DNA of 60,827 nt from the NCBI GenBank assembly GCA_900167215.1, contig FUZS01000019.1:1-60827 (forward strand). The letters are read 5' to 3'. Position 1 is the first letter of the stretch. Each line of letters opens with the position of its first letter. The position numbers and the translations under genes are program-made. Positions 43,518 to 54,200 of the stretch are shown in pieces. A model generated the notes under the pieces. The model was not told the origin of the DNA. It made no database searches and saw nothing but the letters and a program-made list of their open reading frames with translations. The DNA is from [Eubacterium] yurii (GTDB lineage: Bacteria > Bacillota > Clostridia > Peptostreptococcales > Filifactoraceae).

Positions 43518-46046
43518 TTGAATATCATCAAAAGAAGCGGACAGATAGTACCGTTTGACACGAATAAGATAAAAATAGCAATAAAAAAAGCATTTATCTC
43601 TGTAGGAATGGAGATTGAAGAAGAAAAATTAGATAAACTTACATTGGATGTGGAAGAAAAATCTAAAAACAACTTCCCAAAAGACCACACTGTCTCTGTA
43701 GAAGAAGTTCAAGATTTGGTAGAGATTACTCTGATAGAAAAAGGCTACTACGCTGTAGTCAAATCCTACATCTTATATAGGGCATCACATCACAACTTGA
43801 GAAAAACACTTGAAGATTTTACGCTATACTTTGATGATGAAAAAATATTCAAGCTCATGAGAAAGATACAGGAAGACTTTAAAGAAGACGCATATAAACT
43901 GTCGTTTTTATACTCAAAATTCACTTCCTTTGCCAAGGAAAATATGTCTTACGATGAAAAACTCTCAATGCTGATACGTGCAGCTTGTGAACTTACTTCA
44001 AAAGAGGCTCCTAAATGGGAGTATATCTCAGGAAGATTCTTGGCATTGCAGATACAAAACACCATAGAAAAAGAAACTACCATGCTCGATATCCACAGCT
44101 TTGCAGATAAGATAAGATATCTTACAAAAAACAAGCTCTACGGACCATATATGCTTGAAAACTATTCCCAAGAGGATATTGAAGAATTAGAAAAATACCT
44201 CGACTACTCAAGAGATGAGCTGTTCAACTACAGCGGTCTTAACCTTGTAGCAAAGAGATACCTGATAAGAGATACTGACGGCAAAATACTGGAAAGTCCA
44301 CAAGAGATGTTTATGGGTATAGCAATGCACCTGTCTATACCTGAAAAAGACAAGAAAATCCACTATGCCAAAAAATTATATGACGCTCTTAGCACCTTGA
44401 AGGTGACCATGGCTACCCCTACTATGTCAAATGCTCGTAAATGTTTCAATCAACTCTCATCATGTTTCATAGATGTAGTTCCTGACAATCTTGACGGCAT
44501 ATACAGATCAGTTACTAACTTTGCCCAAGTGTCAAAGCATGGCGGAGGAATGGGACTGTACTTCGGTAAGGTAAGAGCCATGGGCTCAGACATAAGAGGC
44601 TTTAAAGGAGTAGCAGGCGGTATCACAAGATGGGTAAAATTGGCAAATGATACTGCAGTCGCAGTAGACCAGTTGGGAGTAAGACAGGGAGCTTGTAGCG
44701 TATACATCGACCTTTGGCATAAGGATACACCGGAGTTTTTACAGCTCAGGACAAATAACGGTGATGACAGGATGAAGGCGCATGATGTCTTCCCTGGAAT
44801 TTGTGTACCTAACTATTTCTGGAAGTTGGCAAAGGAAGACTTAAATTCTCCATGGTATATGATGTGTCCGCATGAGATAGAGACGGTAAAAGGCTATTGC
44901 CTTGAAGACTGTTACGGGGACGAATGGGAAGAGAAATACCTTGACTGCGTAAAAGATTCGAAAATAGACAAGAGGGTAATTTCAGTCAAGGATATGGTAA
45001 GGCTGATAATAAAGTCTGCCGTTGAAACAGGTACTCCATTTATTTTCAACAGGGACATAGTCAACAAATATAATCCCAATCCTCATAAGGGCATGATATA
45101 TTGCTCCAACCTATGTACTGAGATAGCGCAAAATATGGAGGCAATCCAAAGTGTATCAAGTGAAGTCAAGATAATTGACGGTCAGGAAATAGTAGTGGAA
45201 ATGACAAAACCTGGGGATTTTGTCGTTTGTAACCTTGCCTCTCTTGTACTTGGCAACATAGACGTGAAAAACATGGATGAACTTGAAGACATAGTAAATA
45301 CAGTTATAAGGACTCTTGATAATGTAATAGACCTCAACTACTATCCTGTTCCATACGCTCAGATTACAAATCAAAAATACAGGGCTATAGGACTGGGAAC
45401 AAGCGGCTATCACCATACTTTGGTACAAAATGACATAATGTTCCAAAGTGAAGAACATCTGAAATTTGCAGATGAACTCTACGAAAACATCAACTACTTT
45501 GCTATAAAAGCGAGCAATCAGCTGGCAAAGGAAAAGGGAAGTTATAAATATTTTGAAGGTTCCAACTGGCAAGACGGTCAATATTTTACAAAGAGAAACT
45601 ACAATTCTAAGAGATGGGAAGAACTGAAACAAAGCGTGGAAAAAGACGGAATAAGAAATGGCTATATAATTGCAATTGCTCCTACAGGCTCCACATCTAT
45701 AATTGCAGGTACTACAGCAGCGGTTGACCCTGTTATGAAGAGATACTTTTTAGAAGAGAAAAAGGGACAGATAGTACCAAGAGTAGCACCTTCTCTTACA
45801 CCAAAGACATTCTGGATATATGAAAATGCCCACGACATCGACCAGACATGGGTGATAAAATCTGCAGGTATAAGACAGCGTCATATTGACCAGTCACAAT
45901 CTGTAAACCTCTATATAACTACCGAATATACTATGAAACAAATTTTGCAACTGTATATCACAGCTTGTGAGCAGGAAGTAAAGACTCTGTACTATGTAAG
46001 AAGCAAGTCTCTCGAAGTACAGGACTGCGACAGTTGCAGTGCTTAA
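43518..46046 (+). CDS. nrdA: Ribonucleoside-diphosphate reductase, alpha subunit (class Ia)
   Basis: This 842-residue catalytic subunit reduces ribonucleotides to deoxyribonucleotides. An N-terminal ATP-cone (about residues 1-95) provides allosteric control by ATP/dATP. The active-site NLCTE segment (CSNLCTEIAQN) holds the Asn-Cys-Glu triad and NQLSSCF a redox Cys. The tail ends CDSCSA, with the shuttle cysteine pair. The start is a TTG at 43518 behind AAGGAG; the upstream extension to 43488 has no ribosome binding site. It lies 19 nt before nrdB. Confidence 0.94.
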   Translation: MNIIKRSGQIVPFDTNKIKIAIKKAFISVGMEIEEEKLDKLTLDVEEKSKNNFPKDHTVSVEEVQDLVEITLIEKGYYAVVKSYILYRASHHNLRKTLEDFTLYFDDEKIFKLMRKIQEDFKEDAYKLSFLYSKFTSFAKENMSYDEKLSMLIRAACELTSKEAPKWEYISGRFLALQIQNTIEKETTMLDIHSFADKIRYLTKNKLYGPYMLENYSQEDIEELEKYLDYSRDELFNYSGLNLVAKRYLIRDTDGKILESPQEMFMGIAMHLSIPEKDKKIHYAKKLYDALSTLKVTMATPTMSNARKCFNQLSSCFIDVVPDNLDGIYRSVTNFAQVSKHGGGMGLYFGKVRAMGSDIRGFKGVAGGITRWVKLANDTAVAVDQLGVRQGACSVYIDLWHKDTPEFLQLRTNNGDDRMKAHDVFPGICVPNYFWKLAKEDLNSPWYMMCPHEIETVKGYCLEDCYGDEWEEKYLDCVKDSKIDKRVISVKDMVRLIIKSAVETGTPFIFNRDIVNKYNPNPHKGMIYCSNLCTEIAQNMEAIQSVSSEVKIIDGQEIVVEMTKPGDFVVCNLASLVLGNIDVKNMDELEDIVNTVIRTLDNVIDLNYYPVPYAQITNQKYRAIGLGTSGYHHTLVQNDIMFQSEEHLKFADELYENINYFAIKASNQLAKEKGSYKYFEGSNWQDGQYFTKRNYNSKRWEELKQSVEKDGIRNGYIIAIAPTGSTSIIAGTTAAVDPVMKRYFLEEKKGQIVPRVAPSLTPKTFWIYENAHDIDQTWVIKSAGIRQRHIDQSQSVNLYITTEYTMKQILQLYITACEQEVKTLYYVRSKSLEVQDCDSCSA

Positions 46047-46065
46047 TAAAATTTAGGAGAAAAAT

Positions 46066-47109
46066 ATGAGCGAGCTAAAAAGAAAACAGCTTTTTAATGA
46101 AAACGGAGACATCGAGCTTAACAAGCGAAAGATGATTAACGGCAATACTACCAACCTAAACGACTTCAACAATATGAAGTACACTTGGGTAAGCGACTGG
46201 TACAGACAGGCAATGAACAACTTTTGGATACCTGAAGAGATAAATCTCACTCAGGACATCAAAGACTATAGAAAGCTTTCAAAGGAAGAAAAAAATGCCT
46301 ATGACAAGATACTTTCCTTTTTGGTATTCTTGGACTCTATACAAACAGCCAATCTGCCGAATATAGGTGAGTATATAACTGCCAATGAAGTCAATCTTTG
46401 CCTTACTATTCAGGCATATCAGGAGGCAATCCACTCACAAAGTTACGGATATATACTCGATACTATTTGTTCACCGGAAGAGAGGACAAACATCTTATAT
46501 CAGTGGAAGGACGATGAATTACTTCTTGCAAGAAATAAATTTATAGGCGACTTATACAATGAGTTTTACTATGACAGATCAGATTTCAACCTTGTTAAGA
46601 CAGCAGTTGCCAACTATATTTTGGAAGGTATTTACTTTTACTCAGGATTTATGTTCTTCTACTCACTTGGAAGAATAGGAAAAATGCCGGGCACAGTACA
46701 GGAGATAAGATATATCAATAGGGATGAAAATACACATCTTTGGCTTTTCCGCTCAATACTTCTGGAATTAAAAAAAGAAGAGGCTCATATATTCACTCAA
46801 GAAAATATAAACTTATTTAGAAATATGATAAAACAAGGCGTAGAAGAAGAGATAAGATGGGCAAAATATGCCATAGGCGACAATATTCAAGGTCTGTCTA
46901 TGTCTATGATAGAAGACTATCTGAAATATCTTGGCAATTTGAGATGCAAGGGACTTGGATTTGACAACATATACGAAGGATATGAAAAAGAGCCTGAATC
47001 AATGTCATGGGTAAGTGAATACTCTGATCCGAATGCTATAAAAACAGACTTTTTCGAGGCTAAGGTATCAGCCTATGCAAAATCTACAGTAATAGAAGAC
47101 GATCTGTAA
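46066..47109 (+). CDS. nrdB: Ribonucleoside-diphosphate reductase, beta subunit (class Ia)
   Basis: This 347-residue subunit houses the diiron/tyrosyl radical cofactor. All ligands are visible: Asp90 (FLDSIQTANLPN), Glu120 and His123 (QEAIHSQSY), Glu187 (ILEGIYFYSGF), Glu221 and His224 (RDENTHLW). The radical Tyr is present at 127, seven residues after Glu120, which supports class Ia rather than a tyrosine-less class. Oxygen is needed to make the cofactor, notable if the host is an anaerobe. Confidence 0.95.
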   Translation: MSELKRKQLFNENGDIELNKRKMINGNTTNLNDFNNMKYTWVSDWYRQAMNNFWIPEEINLTQDIKDYRKLSKEEKNAYDKILSFLVFLDSIQTANLPNIGEYITANEVNLCLTIQAYQEAIHSQSYGYILDTICSPEERTNILYQWKDDELLLARNKFIGDLYNEFYYDRSDFNLVKTAVANYILEGIYFYSGFMFFYSLGRIGKMPGTVQEIRYINRDENTHLWLFRSILLELKKEEAHIFTQENINLFRNMIKQGVEEEIRWAKYAIGDNIQGLSMSMIEDYLKYLGNLRCKGLGFDNIYEGYEKEPESMSWVSEYSDPNAIKTDFFEAKVSAYAKSTVIEDDL

Positions 47110-47120
47110 AAAGGCAGATA

Positions 47121-47162
47121 AAAGGACTGTTGGAAAATGAAATTTCCACAGCCCTTTTTTTA
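47121..47162 (+). terminator. Terminator of nrdAB
   Basis: AAAGGACTGTTGGAAA pairs with TTTCCACAGCCCTTT with small mismatches, followed by a run of T. Confidence 0.85.
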
Positions 47163-47169
47163 TTGCTTA

Positions 47170-47293
47170 TACTAAAGTCTATTAGAATGATGGATAAGGT
47201 ATTTTCAGTACATTTATAATAAAGTCATAAATCATATACTATTTTTCAAAAATAATTGATAAAAATTATCCATAGATGAAATAGATAATAGTA
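47170..47293 (+). repeat. Miniature inverted repeat, type 3
   Basis: It begins TACTAAAGTCTATTAGAATG and ends AGATGAAATAGATAATAGTA. The reverse complement of the end (TACTATTATCTATTTCATCT...) resembles the start over about 28 nt. Confidence 0.75.
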
Positions 47294-47312
47294 TTATTCT
47301 TTACAGCAATTA

Positions 47313-47423
47313 TACTAATCATCGTTTATAATATCATGTACATAGATTCATTGAAATATTATTTTTTAGTTTTCAACAAGCATCATTACTATGTTTTTAG
47401 AACTATTTAATTGATTTTTAGTA
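47313..47423 (+). repeat. Miniature inverted repeat, type 2
   Basis: It begins TACTAATCATCGTTTATAATA and ends GATTTTTAGTA, forming a doublet with the type 3 copy 20 bp before. The 47110-47513 gap contains nothing else I can support. Confidence 0.7.
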
Positions 47424-47513
47424 TTATTTGCCATCAGTATTTACCTTAATATAGTTTTATATCATAGATACTTTTAACTTAAGGCTATATCTGTCTAAAA
47501 TCTTTTGCAATAA

Positions 47514-49031
47514 TCATCCTTTTGCTTTTATTTTCTTATATGTTCTATTCTTTGCAACATATATCAGTAATAGAAACACTGCCAAGGTACTAATCAAAGC
47601 TATTATAGGATTATTGAAATAGCCGCCTACTATAAAGCCGGCAAAAGAAGCTCCTGCTGATATAAAGGCATAAGGCAATTGGGATGACACATGGTCAATG
47701 TGGTGACAGTTTGCCCCTGCTGATGAAAGTATTGTCGTATCCGATATAGGCGAGCAGTGGTCTCCAAACACAGAGCCGGAAAAAATAGAGGCAAGTATTA
47801 TAGATATATGATTCATAGCATCCATCTTCACTATTATAGGCACTATTATAGGAATTAAAATACCAAATGTCCCCCACGCAGTACCTGTAGAAAATGCCAA
47901 AAATGCCGCAACTATAAATATAATCGCAGGGAATATCCAAATCGGAATATTATTAGATGACAATTGATGTGCTACAAATCCACCTGTATTTAAATACTCT
48001 TCCTTAGTAATTCCACCTATAGTCCAAGCAAGAGTAAGTATTATCATAGCTCCCACCATTGACTTTACTCCCTCAGTTATGCAATCCATAAATTCTCTAA
48101 ACTTAAGGAGTTTTCTCGGTATATACATGACAAAGGCTACAAAAAGCGCTATAGCCGAGCCAAGTGTAAGAGATATATTTACTGATGAATTACCGAAGGC
48201 ATCCTTTAGAGAAATACCCTTACCGTCGAAATATTCACCTGTCTTAAGCATGAAAAATATTGTAACTGCAATAAGTACAAGCACAGGTAAAACCAAGTCT
48301 ATTACCTTTCCATTTTCACTATGTTTTAAATCTTCCTCGTCAATCATGCCGCTCATCTTAGAAGTATCTTCAATCTCAAACTTCGCCATAGGACCTATGT
48401 CAAAACTCACTATAGAAAAGAAAAATACTGAAAAAATTGCAATCAGTGCATAAAGATTAAAAGGTATAGTGGAGATAAATACCCCCATAGGATTATCTAC
48501 ATTTGCAGAGCCTATATTAGACACTACAGACGCCGCCCAACTCGATACAGGCGCTATTATACACACAGGCGCAGCAGTAGAGTCTATAATATATGCCAAC
48601 TTTGCACGAGACACCTTATTTTTGTCTGTAATAGGCTTCATTACCGCACCTATTGTAAGACAGTTGAAATAGTCGTCGATAAAAATAATAATTCCCAAGA
48701 TTGCAGTGGATAACTTTGCCGCCCACTTAGTCTTAATCTTTTCTCCTGCCCATTTACCATAGGCAAAAGAGCCTCCCGCTCTGTTCATAACTGTAACAAG
48801 AGCGCCCAGCAATGATAAAAACAAAATCATAAGTCCGTTTTCGCCGACCTTGGTACCCATAAGAGTAAATACGGTCTGTACCGCTTCCAACAAATTTCCC
48901 TTAGTAAATATAAGTCCACCTACGAAAATCCCAAGCATAAGAGAAGAAATAACTTCCTTTGTTATAAGCGCCAAGATTATTGCAACAAGAGGAGGCACTA
49001 TTGACAATACACCAAAATCCAAACTAATCAC
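47514..49031 (-). CDS. NhaC-family Na+/H+ antiporter
   Basis: This 505-residue membrane protein has about 11-13 helices and the NhaC-family features FIDDYFNCLTIGAVMKP, APVCIIAPVSSWAA, and STGTAWGTFGILIPI near the end, followed by FGDHCSPISDTTILSSAGA. Members exchange Na+ for H+, although some act as amino acid antiporters. The frame starts with GTG at 49031; a TTG three codons in has better spacing from AAAGGGTG. Confidence 0.85.
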   Translation of the reverse strand: MISLDFGVLSIVPPLVAIILALITKEVISSLMLGIFVGGLIFTKGNLLEAVQTVFTLMGTKVGENGLMILFLSLLGALVTVMNRAGGSFAYGKWAGEKIKTKWAAKLSTAILGIIIFIDDYFNCLTIGAVMKPITDKNKVSRAKLAYIIDSTAAPVCIIAPVSSWAASVVSNIGSANVDNPMGVFISTIPFNLYALIAIFSVFFFSIVSFDIGPMAKFEIEDTSKMSGMIDEEDLKHSENGKVIDLVLPVLVLIAVTIFFMLKTGEYFDGKGISLKDAFGNSSVNISLTLGSAIALFVAFVMYIPRKLLKFREFMDCITEGVKSMVGAMIILTLAWTIGGITKEEYLNTGGFVAHQLSSNNIPIWIFPAIIFIVAAFLAFSTGTAWGTFGILIPIIVPIIVKMDAMNHISIILASIFSGSVFGDHCSPISDTTILSSAGANCHHIDHVSSQLPYAFISAGASFAGFIVGGYFNNPIIALISTLAVFLLLIYVAKNRTYKKIKAKG

Positions 49032-49216
49032 CCTTTCTTAAAATATAAAATGCCGTTTTAAAAATATCAACTCAGACTTATGTCTATCTTTCAAAATTGA
49101 CTTTAATGATTTCACAAAATATAATCTTGATACTGATATACTTTTAGTTTTTCAATTAAAAATACATATTTTGAAACTACCCGGCTATTAAACGACAAAG
49201 CTTAATTAATTGCTTA

Positions 49217-49244
49217 ATTATATCATTATTTTTTACTTTTTCAA
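49217..49244 (-). promoter_or_regulatory. Promoter of the NhaC-family gene
   Basis: On the minus strand TTGAAA (49239-49244), 16-nt spacer, TATAAT (49217-49222) preceded by TGA. The leader is about 180 nt. Nothing else stands out in 49032-49473. Confidence 0.55.
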
Positions 49245-49473
49245 TAAAAACTTATATTTTTTTACTAAAATTAACAATAATACTTGCAAATTTTCTAAAA
49301 ATAATAAATTTTATCTCTAATCTTTATAAATAAATTTCTATTTATTACAGTTGAACTTAGTTTTTCAGCTTATTCTCAAATATCTCCAAATTTAAGTGAA
49401 TATTATTTTGTCATCTACTACTGTAATATTTTGATTTTCAATCTATATATATAAAATTTTCAAATCAAAAAGT

Positions 49474-49503
49474 ATAAAACAAAAAGCAGCTGAAAAGCTG
49501 CTT
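49474..49503 (-). terminator. Terminator of brnQ
   Basis: AAGCAGCT and AGCTGCTT pair perfectly (8 bp) around a four-base loop, followed on the minus strand by TTTGTTTTA. Confidence 0.85.
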
Positions 49504-49529
49504 AATATAAGTCCAAAAAGCTTATAGAG

Positions 49530-50837
49530 TTATTGATTATTCTCCTTTATCAGCATAGTAAATATAAAGCCTACAATAATAGCAGGTATAAGATAAGGCA
49601 TACCCATTGACGAAAAAGGCAGACCTTTTTTCAAAATATCGTCAAGCGACATTATAAATCCGAAATTTTCCTTCATATTAAGAGAAGTCACTATAATAGC
49701 AAGAGATTGGATAAATCCTGATAAAAATGCCACAAGTACCGCACCCTTATAAAAACTCTTATTGCTTATAAATCTGTCAAATACATTGAGTATCAAAAGT
49801 ATTATTATCATCGGATATACAGCTACAAGTATAGGATATGACACTGAAATAATAGCATCAAGCCCTATAACCGAAGCAAAAAACGAAAACACGCAAATGC
49901 CGACACACACCGCCTTATATGGTATCTTTGTAACATCAGCCAAATATCCGCCTACAGTACAAGTAAGTCCTATTGAAGTTGTAAGACAGGCAAGCAACAT
50001 AGCAATGCCAAGTGCATAAGCTCCAAAATCTCCCCACAAAAACTTAGTGGTTTTAATCAGTAGCTCCGCCCTACTTTCAGCAGCTATGATATTTGAGGTT
50101 TTTGCACCTACATAGCAAAGTCCCAAGTAAATAAGGGACAATGCCACTCCTGCTACTATTCCTGTATTTATAGACATTTTAAACATTTCTTTTTTTGAAG
50201 TATAGCCTCTTTCCTTGAGAGACTGTATTACAAGTGTAAACAAAAACATTGAAGCCATGGCGTCCATAGTCTGATAGCCTTCATTAAAGCCCAAAAGGAA
50301 AAAATTAGTATTTTCAACTGCCTTAAAAGCGTCCATAGGAGTAATTATCGCCTTGACTATAATAAGACACATCATAAAAAGTAAGGCAGGTGTCAATATC
50401 TTGCCTATTACTTCTATAGCCTTGCTCTCATTAAGACAAAAATACAATGTTGCAGCAAAAAAAACAAGACTTGAAACTATTATATTTACATTATTGCCAA
50501 AAATAGGAACTACAGTTATCTCATAAGTAGTGGCGGCAGTCCTCGGTATAGCAAGGAGTGGTCCTATAGAAAGCATACACACAAGACTGAGTATTTTTGC
50601 AAATCTTACTCCCACCTTCTCACCGAAACCATAGATATTTTCAGAATTTTTGGCACTTATCACTATGCCTATTATCGTCAGCCCCACACCTGTAGTTATA
50701 AAGCCTGCACTTGAAAGCAACCATCCGCTTGAAGTTATGCTACCCAAAAAAGGCGGAAAAATCAAATTACCTGCACCAAACAACATGGAAAAAAGGGCAA
50801 AACCCAATATCATAACATCTTTACTTTTCTTACTCAT
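49530..50837 (-). CDS. brnQ: Branched-chain amino acid carrier (LIVCS family)
   Basis: This 435-residue, 12-helix carrier imports leucine, isoleucine and valine with Na+ or H+. FALFSMLFGAGNLIFPPFLG is the diagnostic N-terminus. TTTYEITVVP-like TTYEITVVPIFG and the NEGYQTMDAMASMFLFTLVI segment also fit. It adds a second branched-chain uptake route beside livHMGF and the synthesis operon. AAGGAGTGG precedes the start. Confidence 0.92.
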   Translation of the reverse strand: MSKKSKDVMILGFALFSMLFGAGNLIFPPFLGSITSSGWLLSSAGFITTGVGLTIIGIVISAKNSENIYGFGEKVGVRFAKILSLVCMLSIGPLLAIPRTAATTYEITVVPIFGNNVNIIVSSLVFFAATLYFCLNESKAIEVIGKILTPALLFMMCLIIVKAIITPMDAFKAVENTNFFLLGFNEGYQTMDAMASMFLFTLVIQSLKERGYTSKKEMFKMSINTGIVAGVALSLIYLGLCYVGAKTSNIIAAESRAELLIKTTKFLWGDFGAYALGIAMLLACLTTSIGLTCTVGGYLADVTKIPYKAVCVGICVFSFFASVIGLDAIISVSYPILVAVYPMIIILLILNVFDRFISNKSFYKGAVLVAFLSGFIQSLAIIVTSLNMKENFGFIMSLDDILKKGLPFSSMGMPYLIPAIIVGFIFTMLIKENNQ

Positions 50838-51330
50838 TATCCACTCCTTAACTTATACAAAATCTATGTAAATAATACCTACGCTAATATTTGACTCATG
50901 GAAAAATTTTTGTATTATCATAAATTATTAAGCAACAAACAGACTTATCAAAATAATCATGAAAATAACAATGACTTTTTGCGATATTAAACTTAAAAAA
51001 ATCAGGAGAAACTTTTTCCATAATATCTATTATATTTTTATCCAAAAATACACAAAAAAATATTGTATTATTTATCTCAAAATACAAATATCTCCTAAAG
51101 ATACTATCACTTTTTTCCTAAAAAATCAATAATTTATATAAACTTTGATATGTATCATTTTTACTATTAAACAGATTTTTAATGTTTTTAAAAAAATATA
51201 AACAAAACTTTAATAATACAAAGGAAAAATCTTGAAAATAAAATAAATAAAACATTTTCAAAAAATAAATAATTGTGATATAATGTAAAAATAAAATTGG
51301 ATATATTTTATTAAGGAAGGTGAGGTTGCT
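50838..51330. other. Divergent region between brnQ and glgB
   Basis: A TATAAT with TGA just before it at 51279-51284 and TTTCAA 17 nt upstream is a likely glgB promoter. A 63-codon minus-strand frame (50896-51087) with a possible AGGAG/TTG start has no recognisable similarity. No repeat copy is present. Confidence 0.4.
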
Positions 51331-53241
51331 ATGTATTTTCAAGATTTTTTAAACGGACAATCTTTTGATGCCTACGAATATTTCGGGGCACATATACAGC
51401 AAGACGGTGTAATGTTTCGTGTATACGCACCTAATTCCGATTATGTTGCACTCATAGGAGATTTTTCTTCTTGGGAAGAAATTCCTATGGCAAGAAATTT
51501 TGACGGTGTACATGAGGTATTTGTAGACTACGCAAGAGCCGGCATGATGTACAAGTACAAGATATACAAATTCGGATACTATCAGGAACATAGTGACCCC
51601 TACGGATTTTCCACTGAATTAAGACCCGGCAGTGCTTCTGTTATATGCGATATAAGCTACGAATTCCAAGATAAGGAATATATGAAAAATCGCAGCCTGT
51701 CTTACAATGAGCCTCTCAACATCTACGAAATGCACTTTGGGGCTTGGAAGGTAAAAAACAACTCACATAATGACGACAGATTTTACAATTACTTAGAAAT
51801 GGGAGATATTCTCATAGACTATCTCAAGGAACATTCATATAATGCAGTAGAATTTATGCCTCTGACAGAGCACCCTGCCGACATATCATGGGGATACCAA
51901 AGCACAGGATTTTTCGCCCCTACATCAAGGTACGGTACGCCTGTAGAACTCAAGATGTTGATTGACAAACTACATTCGCATAATATAAAGGTCATTATAG
52001 ACTTTGTCCCGGTACATTTTGCAATAGACGGATATTCACTGGGCAGATTTGACGGTACTGCACTATACGAATATGATGACGACGCCATGGGTGTCAGCGA
52101 ATGGGGAAGTTACAATTTCAACCATGCCAACAATATCGCAGTATCATTCCTCAAATCTTCTGCAAATTTTTGGCTAAGTGAATATCACTTTGACGGGCTA
52201 AGAATGGACGCTGTAAGCAGAATAATCTATTACCAGGGCGACAGCACAAGAGGTATAAATCACAGCGGATTGGAATTTATGAAAAGCCTCAACTACGGCA
52301 TAAGGCACAGACATAAAAGTGCAATATTAATAGCTGAAGACTCTTCAGACTTTGAAAAAGTGACTGAAGAAGTGGAAAACGGCGGACTTGGCTTCACATA
52401 CAAATGGGATATGGGCTGGATGAACGACACTATAGACTTCTTCAAGCTATCTCCTGCCCAAAGACGTGGTCACTACCATGACCTAAGCTTTTCAATGATG
52501 TATTACTACAGTGAAAGATTCCTACTGCCTTTTTCTCATGATGAAAATGTGCATGGAAAGGCTACTATAGTCCAAAAGATGTATGGTAATTACGAAAACA
52601 AATTCCCACAGGCAAGGGCGTTGTATATGTATATGTTCACTCATCCCGGCAAGAAACTAAACTTTATGGGAGCAGAGATGGCACATCTAAGAGAGTTTGA
52701 CGAGACAAGACAACTCGACTTTGACATATTGAAATATCCTATACACTCTGCATTCAACAGATATATCAAAGATTTAAATCAAATCTATATGACTTATCCT
52801 GCACTATATGAAGAAGACTACTCACCTGACGGTTTCAAATGGCTTATAGTTGAAGACAAGCAAGGTGTAACATACGCCTACCTTAGAAAAAATAAGAGCC
52901 AAATACTTGTTTGTGTATTCAACTTTTCTGATGAATACCATACAAGTTATGAATATAAGACTAACAACAGAGTCCTGCTCAGAGAAATACTAAACACTAA
53001 CTGGGACATCTACGGCGGCACTGAAAAACGCAGCGAAAAGATGATAAAATCTATCTGCGTAAAAAGAGAAGAAATATTATCTGCCTATGTGGATGAATTT
53101 GACAAAGAAATGGAATTTGACAAACTTATTCCTACAAGTGTAGTGGAAAACGTGGAATACCTACACTATGTCAAAATGGATCTTCCGCCATATACTGCAA
53201 GACTGTTTGAACTTGTAAATATTGAAGATTATATAAAATAA
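51331..53241 (+). CDS. glgB: 1,4-alpha-glucan (glycogen) branching enzyme
   Basis: This 636-residue GH13 enzyme makes alpha-1,6 branches in glycogen. A CBM48 domain is at the N-terminus (VALIGDFSSWEEIPM). The four GH13 regions are VIIDFVPVHFA, GLRMDAVSRI (nucleophile Asp), ILIAEDSSD (general acid Glu) and PFSHDENVHGK. The length and the MEFMPLTEHPADISWGYQ-like segment fit GlgB rather than a debranching enzyme. No other glg genes are adjacent. Confidence 0.93.
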   Translation: MYFQDFLNGQSFDAYEYFGAHIQQDGVMFRVYAPNSDYVALIGDFSSWEEIPMARNFDGVHEVFVDYARAGMMYKYKIYKFGYYQEHSDPYGFSTELRPGSASVICDISYEFQDKEYMKNRSLSYNEPLNIYEMHFGAWKVKNNSHNDDRFYNYLEMGDILIDYLKEHSYNAVEFMPLTEHPADISWGYQSTGFFAPTSRYGTPVELKMLIDKLHSHNIKVIIDFVPVHFAIDGYSLGRFDGTALYEYDDDAMGVSEWGSYNFNHANNIAVSFLKSSANFWLSEYHFDGLRMDAVSRIIYYQGDSTRGINHSGLEFMKSLNYGIRHRHKSAILIAEDSSDFEKVTEEVENGGLGFTYKWDMGWMNDTIDFFKLSPAQRRGHYHDLSFSMMYYYSERFLLPFSHDENVHGKATIVQKMYGNYENKFPQARALYMYMFTHPGKKLNFMGAEMAHLREFDETRQLDFDILKYPIHSAFNRYIKDLNQIYMTYPALYEEDYSPDGFKWLIVEDKQGVTYAYLRKNKSQILVCVFNFSDEYHTSYEYKTNNRVLLREILNTNWDIYGGTEKRSEKMIKSICVKREEILSAYVDEFDKEMEFDKLIPTSVVENVEYLHYVKMDLPPYTARLFELVNIEDYIK

Positions 53242-53374
53242 ATTCAATACAATATGATAAGTTTTTCTTTTCAATACTTATTATATATGCTAAAATTAAT
53301 GATGTTGAAAGTTAAAAAAACCGAAATTTTTCTAAAAATCATAAAACTTTTTAGCCCTATATAAGGAGGTTTAA

Positions 53375-54085
53375 ATGAAAGATAAGGTGCATATATTAAT
53401 TATAGAAGACGAAAAAAATATTTCAGACATATTAAAATTCAACCTTGAAAAAGAAAGCTATGACATATCCCAAAGATTTGACGGCAAAGAAGGGCTTGAA
53501 TTTGCCCTAAGCAACGAAATAGACTTGATACTTTTGGACATAATGCTTCCTTCTATGGACGGATTTGAGATTTGTAAACAAATTAGAAAAACTAAGAACA
53601 CACCTATAATTATGCTCACAGCAAAGGAAGAAGAAGTCGACAAAGTCTTAGGCTTGGAGCTTGGAGCGGACGACTATATTACAAAACCGTTTAGCGTAAG
53701 AGAAGTGGTAGCCAGAGTCAAAGCCAATGTCAGACGTGTGGAAATGATAGAAAACAGCGCAGTAGCATCTCAACTGCTCAAATTTAAAGACATAGAAATT
53801 GACGTGTCAAAATACATCGTCAAGGTGCGTGGAGAAGAAATCAAGATAACATTTAGAGAGTTTGAACTGCTCAAATTCTTGGCACAACATGGCGATCAGG
53901 TATACTCAAGGGAACAACTGCTCACTATTGTATGGGAATATGAATATATCGGTGTAGACAGCGAAAGAACTGTAGACGTTACAGTAAGAAGACTTAGAGA
54001 AAAGATAGAAATAGATCCCTCAAATCCTGAATTTGTAATCACAAAAAGAGGTGTAGGATACTATTTTGCAGGTATACCCCAATAG
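53375..54085 (+). CDS. Response regulator, OmpR/PhoB family (no adjacent kinase)
   Basis: This 236-residue regulator has acidic pocket IIEDEK, phospho-acceptor Asp55 in LILLDIMLP and ITKPFSVREVVARV. A winged-helix DNA-binding domain ends TKRGVGYYF. It resembles the WalR/PhoP group (RTVDVTVRRLREKIE). No histidine kinase gene follows; the next frame encodes a small membrane protein. TATAAGGAGG sets the start. Confidence 0.92.
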   Translation: MKDKVHILIIEDEKNISDILKFNLEKESYDISQRFDGKEGLEFALSNEIDLILLDIMLPSMDGFEICKQIRKTKNTPIIMLTAKEEEVDKVLGLELGADDYITKPFSVREVVARVKANVRRVEMIENSAVASQLLKFKDIEIDVSKYIVKVRGEEIKITFREFELLKFLAQHGDQVYSREQLLTIVWEYEYIGVDSERTVDVTVRRLREKIEIDPSNPEFVITKRGVGYYFAGIPQ

Positions 54086-54122
54086 AATCACTTATAATTA
54101 AATAAGAGACTATGCAGATAGA

Positions 54123-54200
54123 GGCACTTGACAGACAGTCATAGCAAAAATGACGTCTTGGCAAATATCAAAATCATCAAGATATATCAAGTGCCCTCAA
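54123..54200 (+). terminator. Long stem after the orphan response regulator gene
   Basis: GGCACTTGA (54123-54131) pairs with TCAAGTGCC (54187-54195) across 55 nt, followed by CTCAATTTAT. It is an unusual terminator candidate with a large structured loop. Confidence 0.4.

Noticed and set aside
50896-51087. 63-codon minus-strand frame upstream of brnQ with a possible AGGAG/TTG start
   Set aside because: Composition is that of AT-rich noncoding DNA (Phe, Ile, Tyr, Asn, Asp heavy), no recognisable domain, and the start spacing is short. Kept only as a note.
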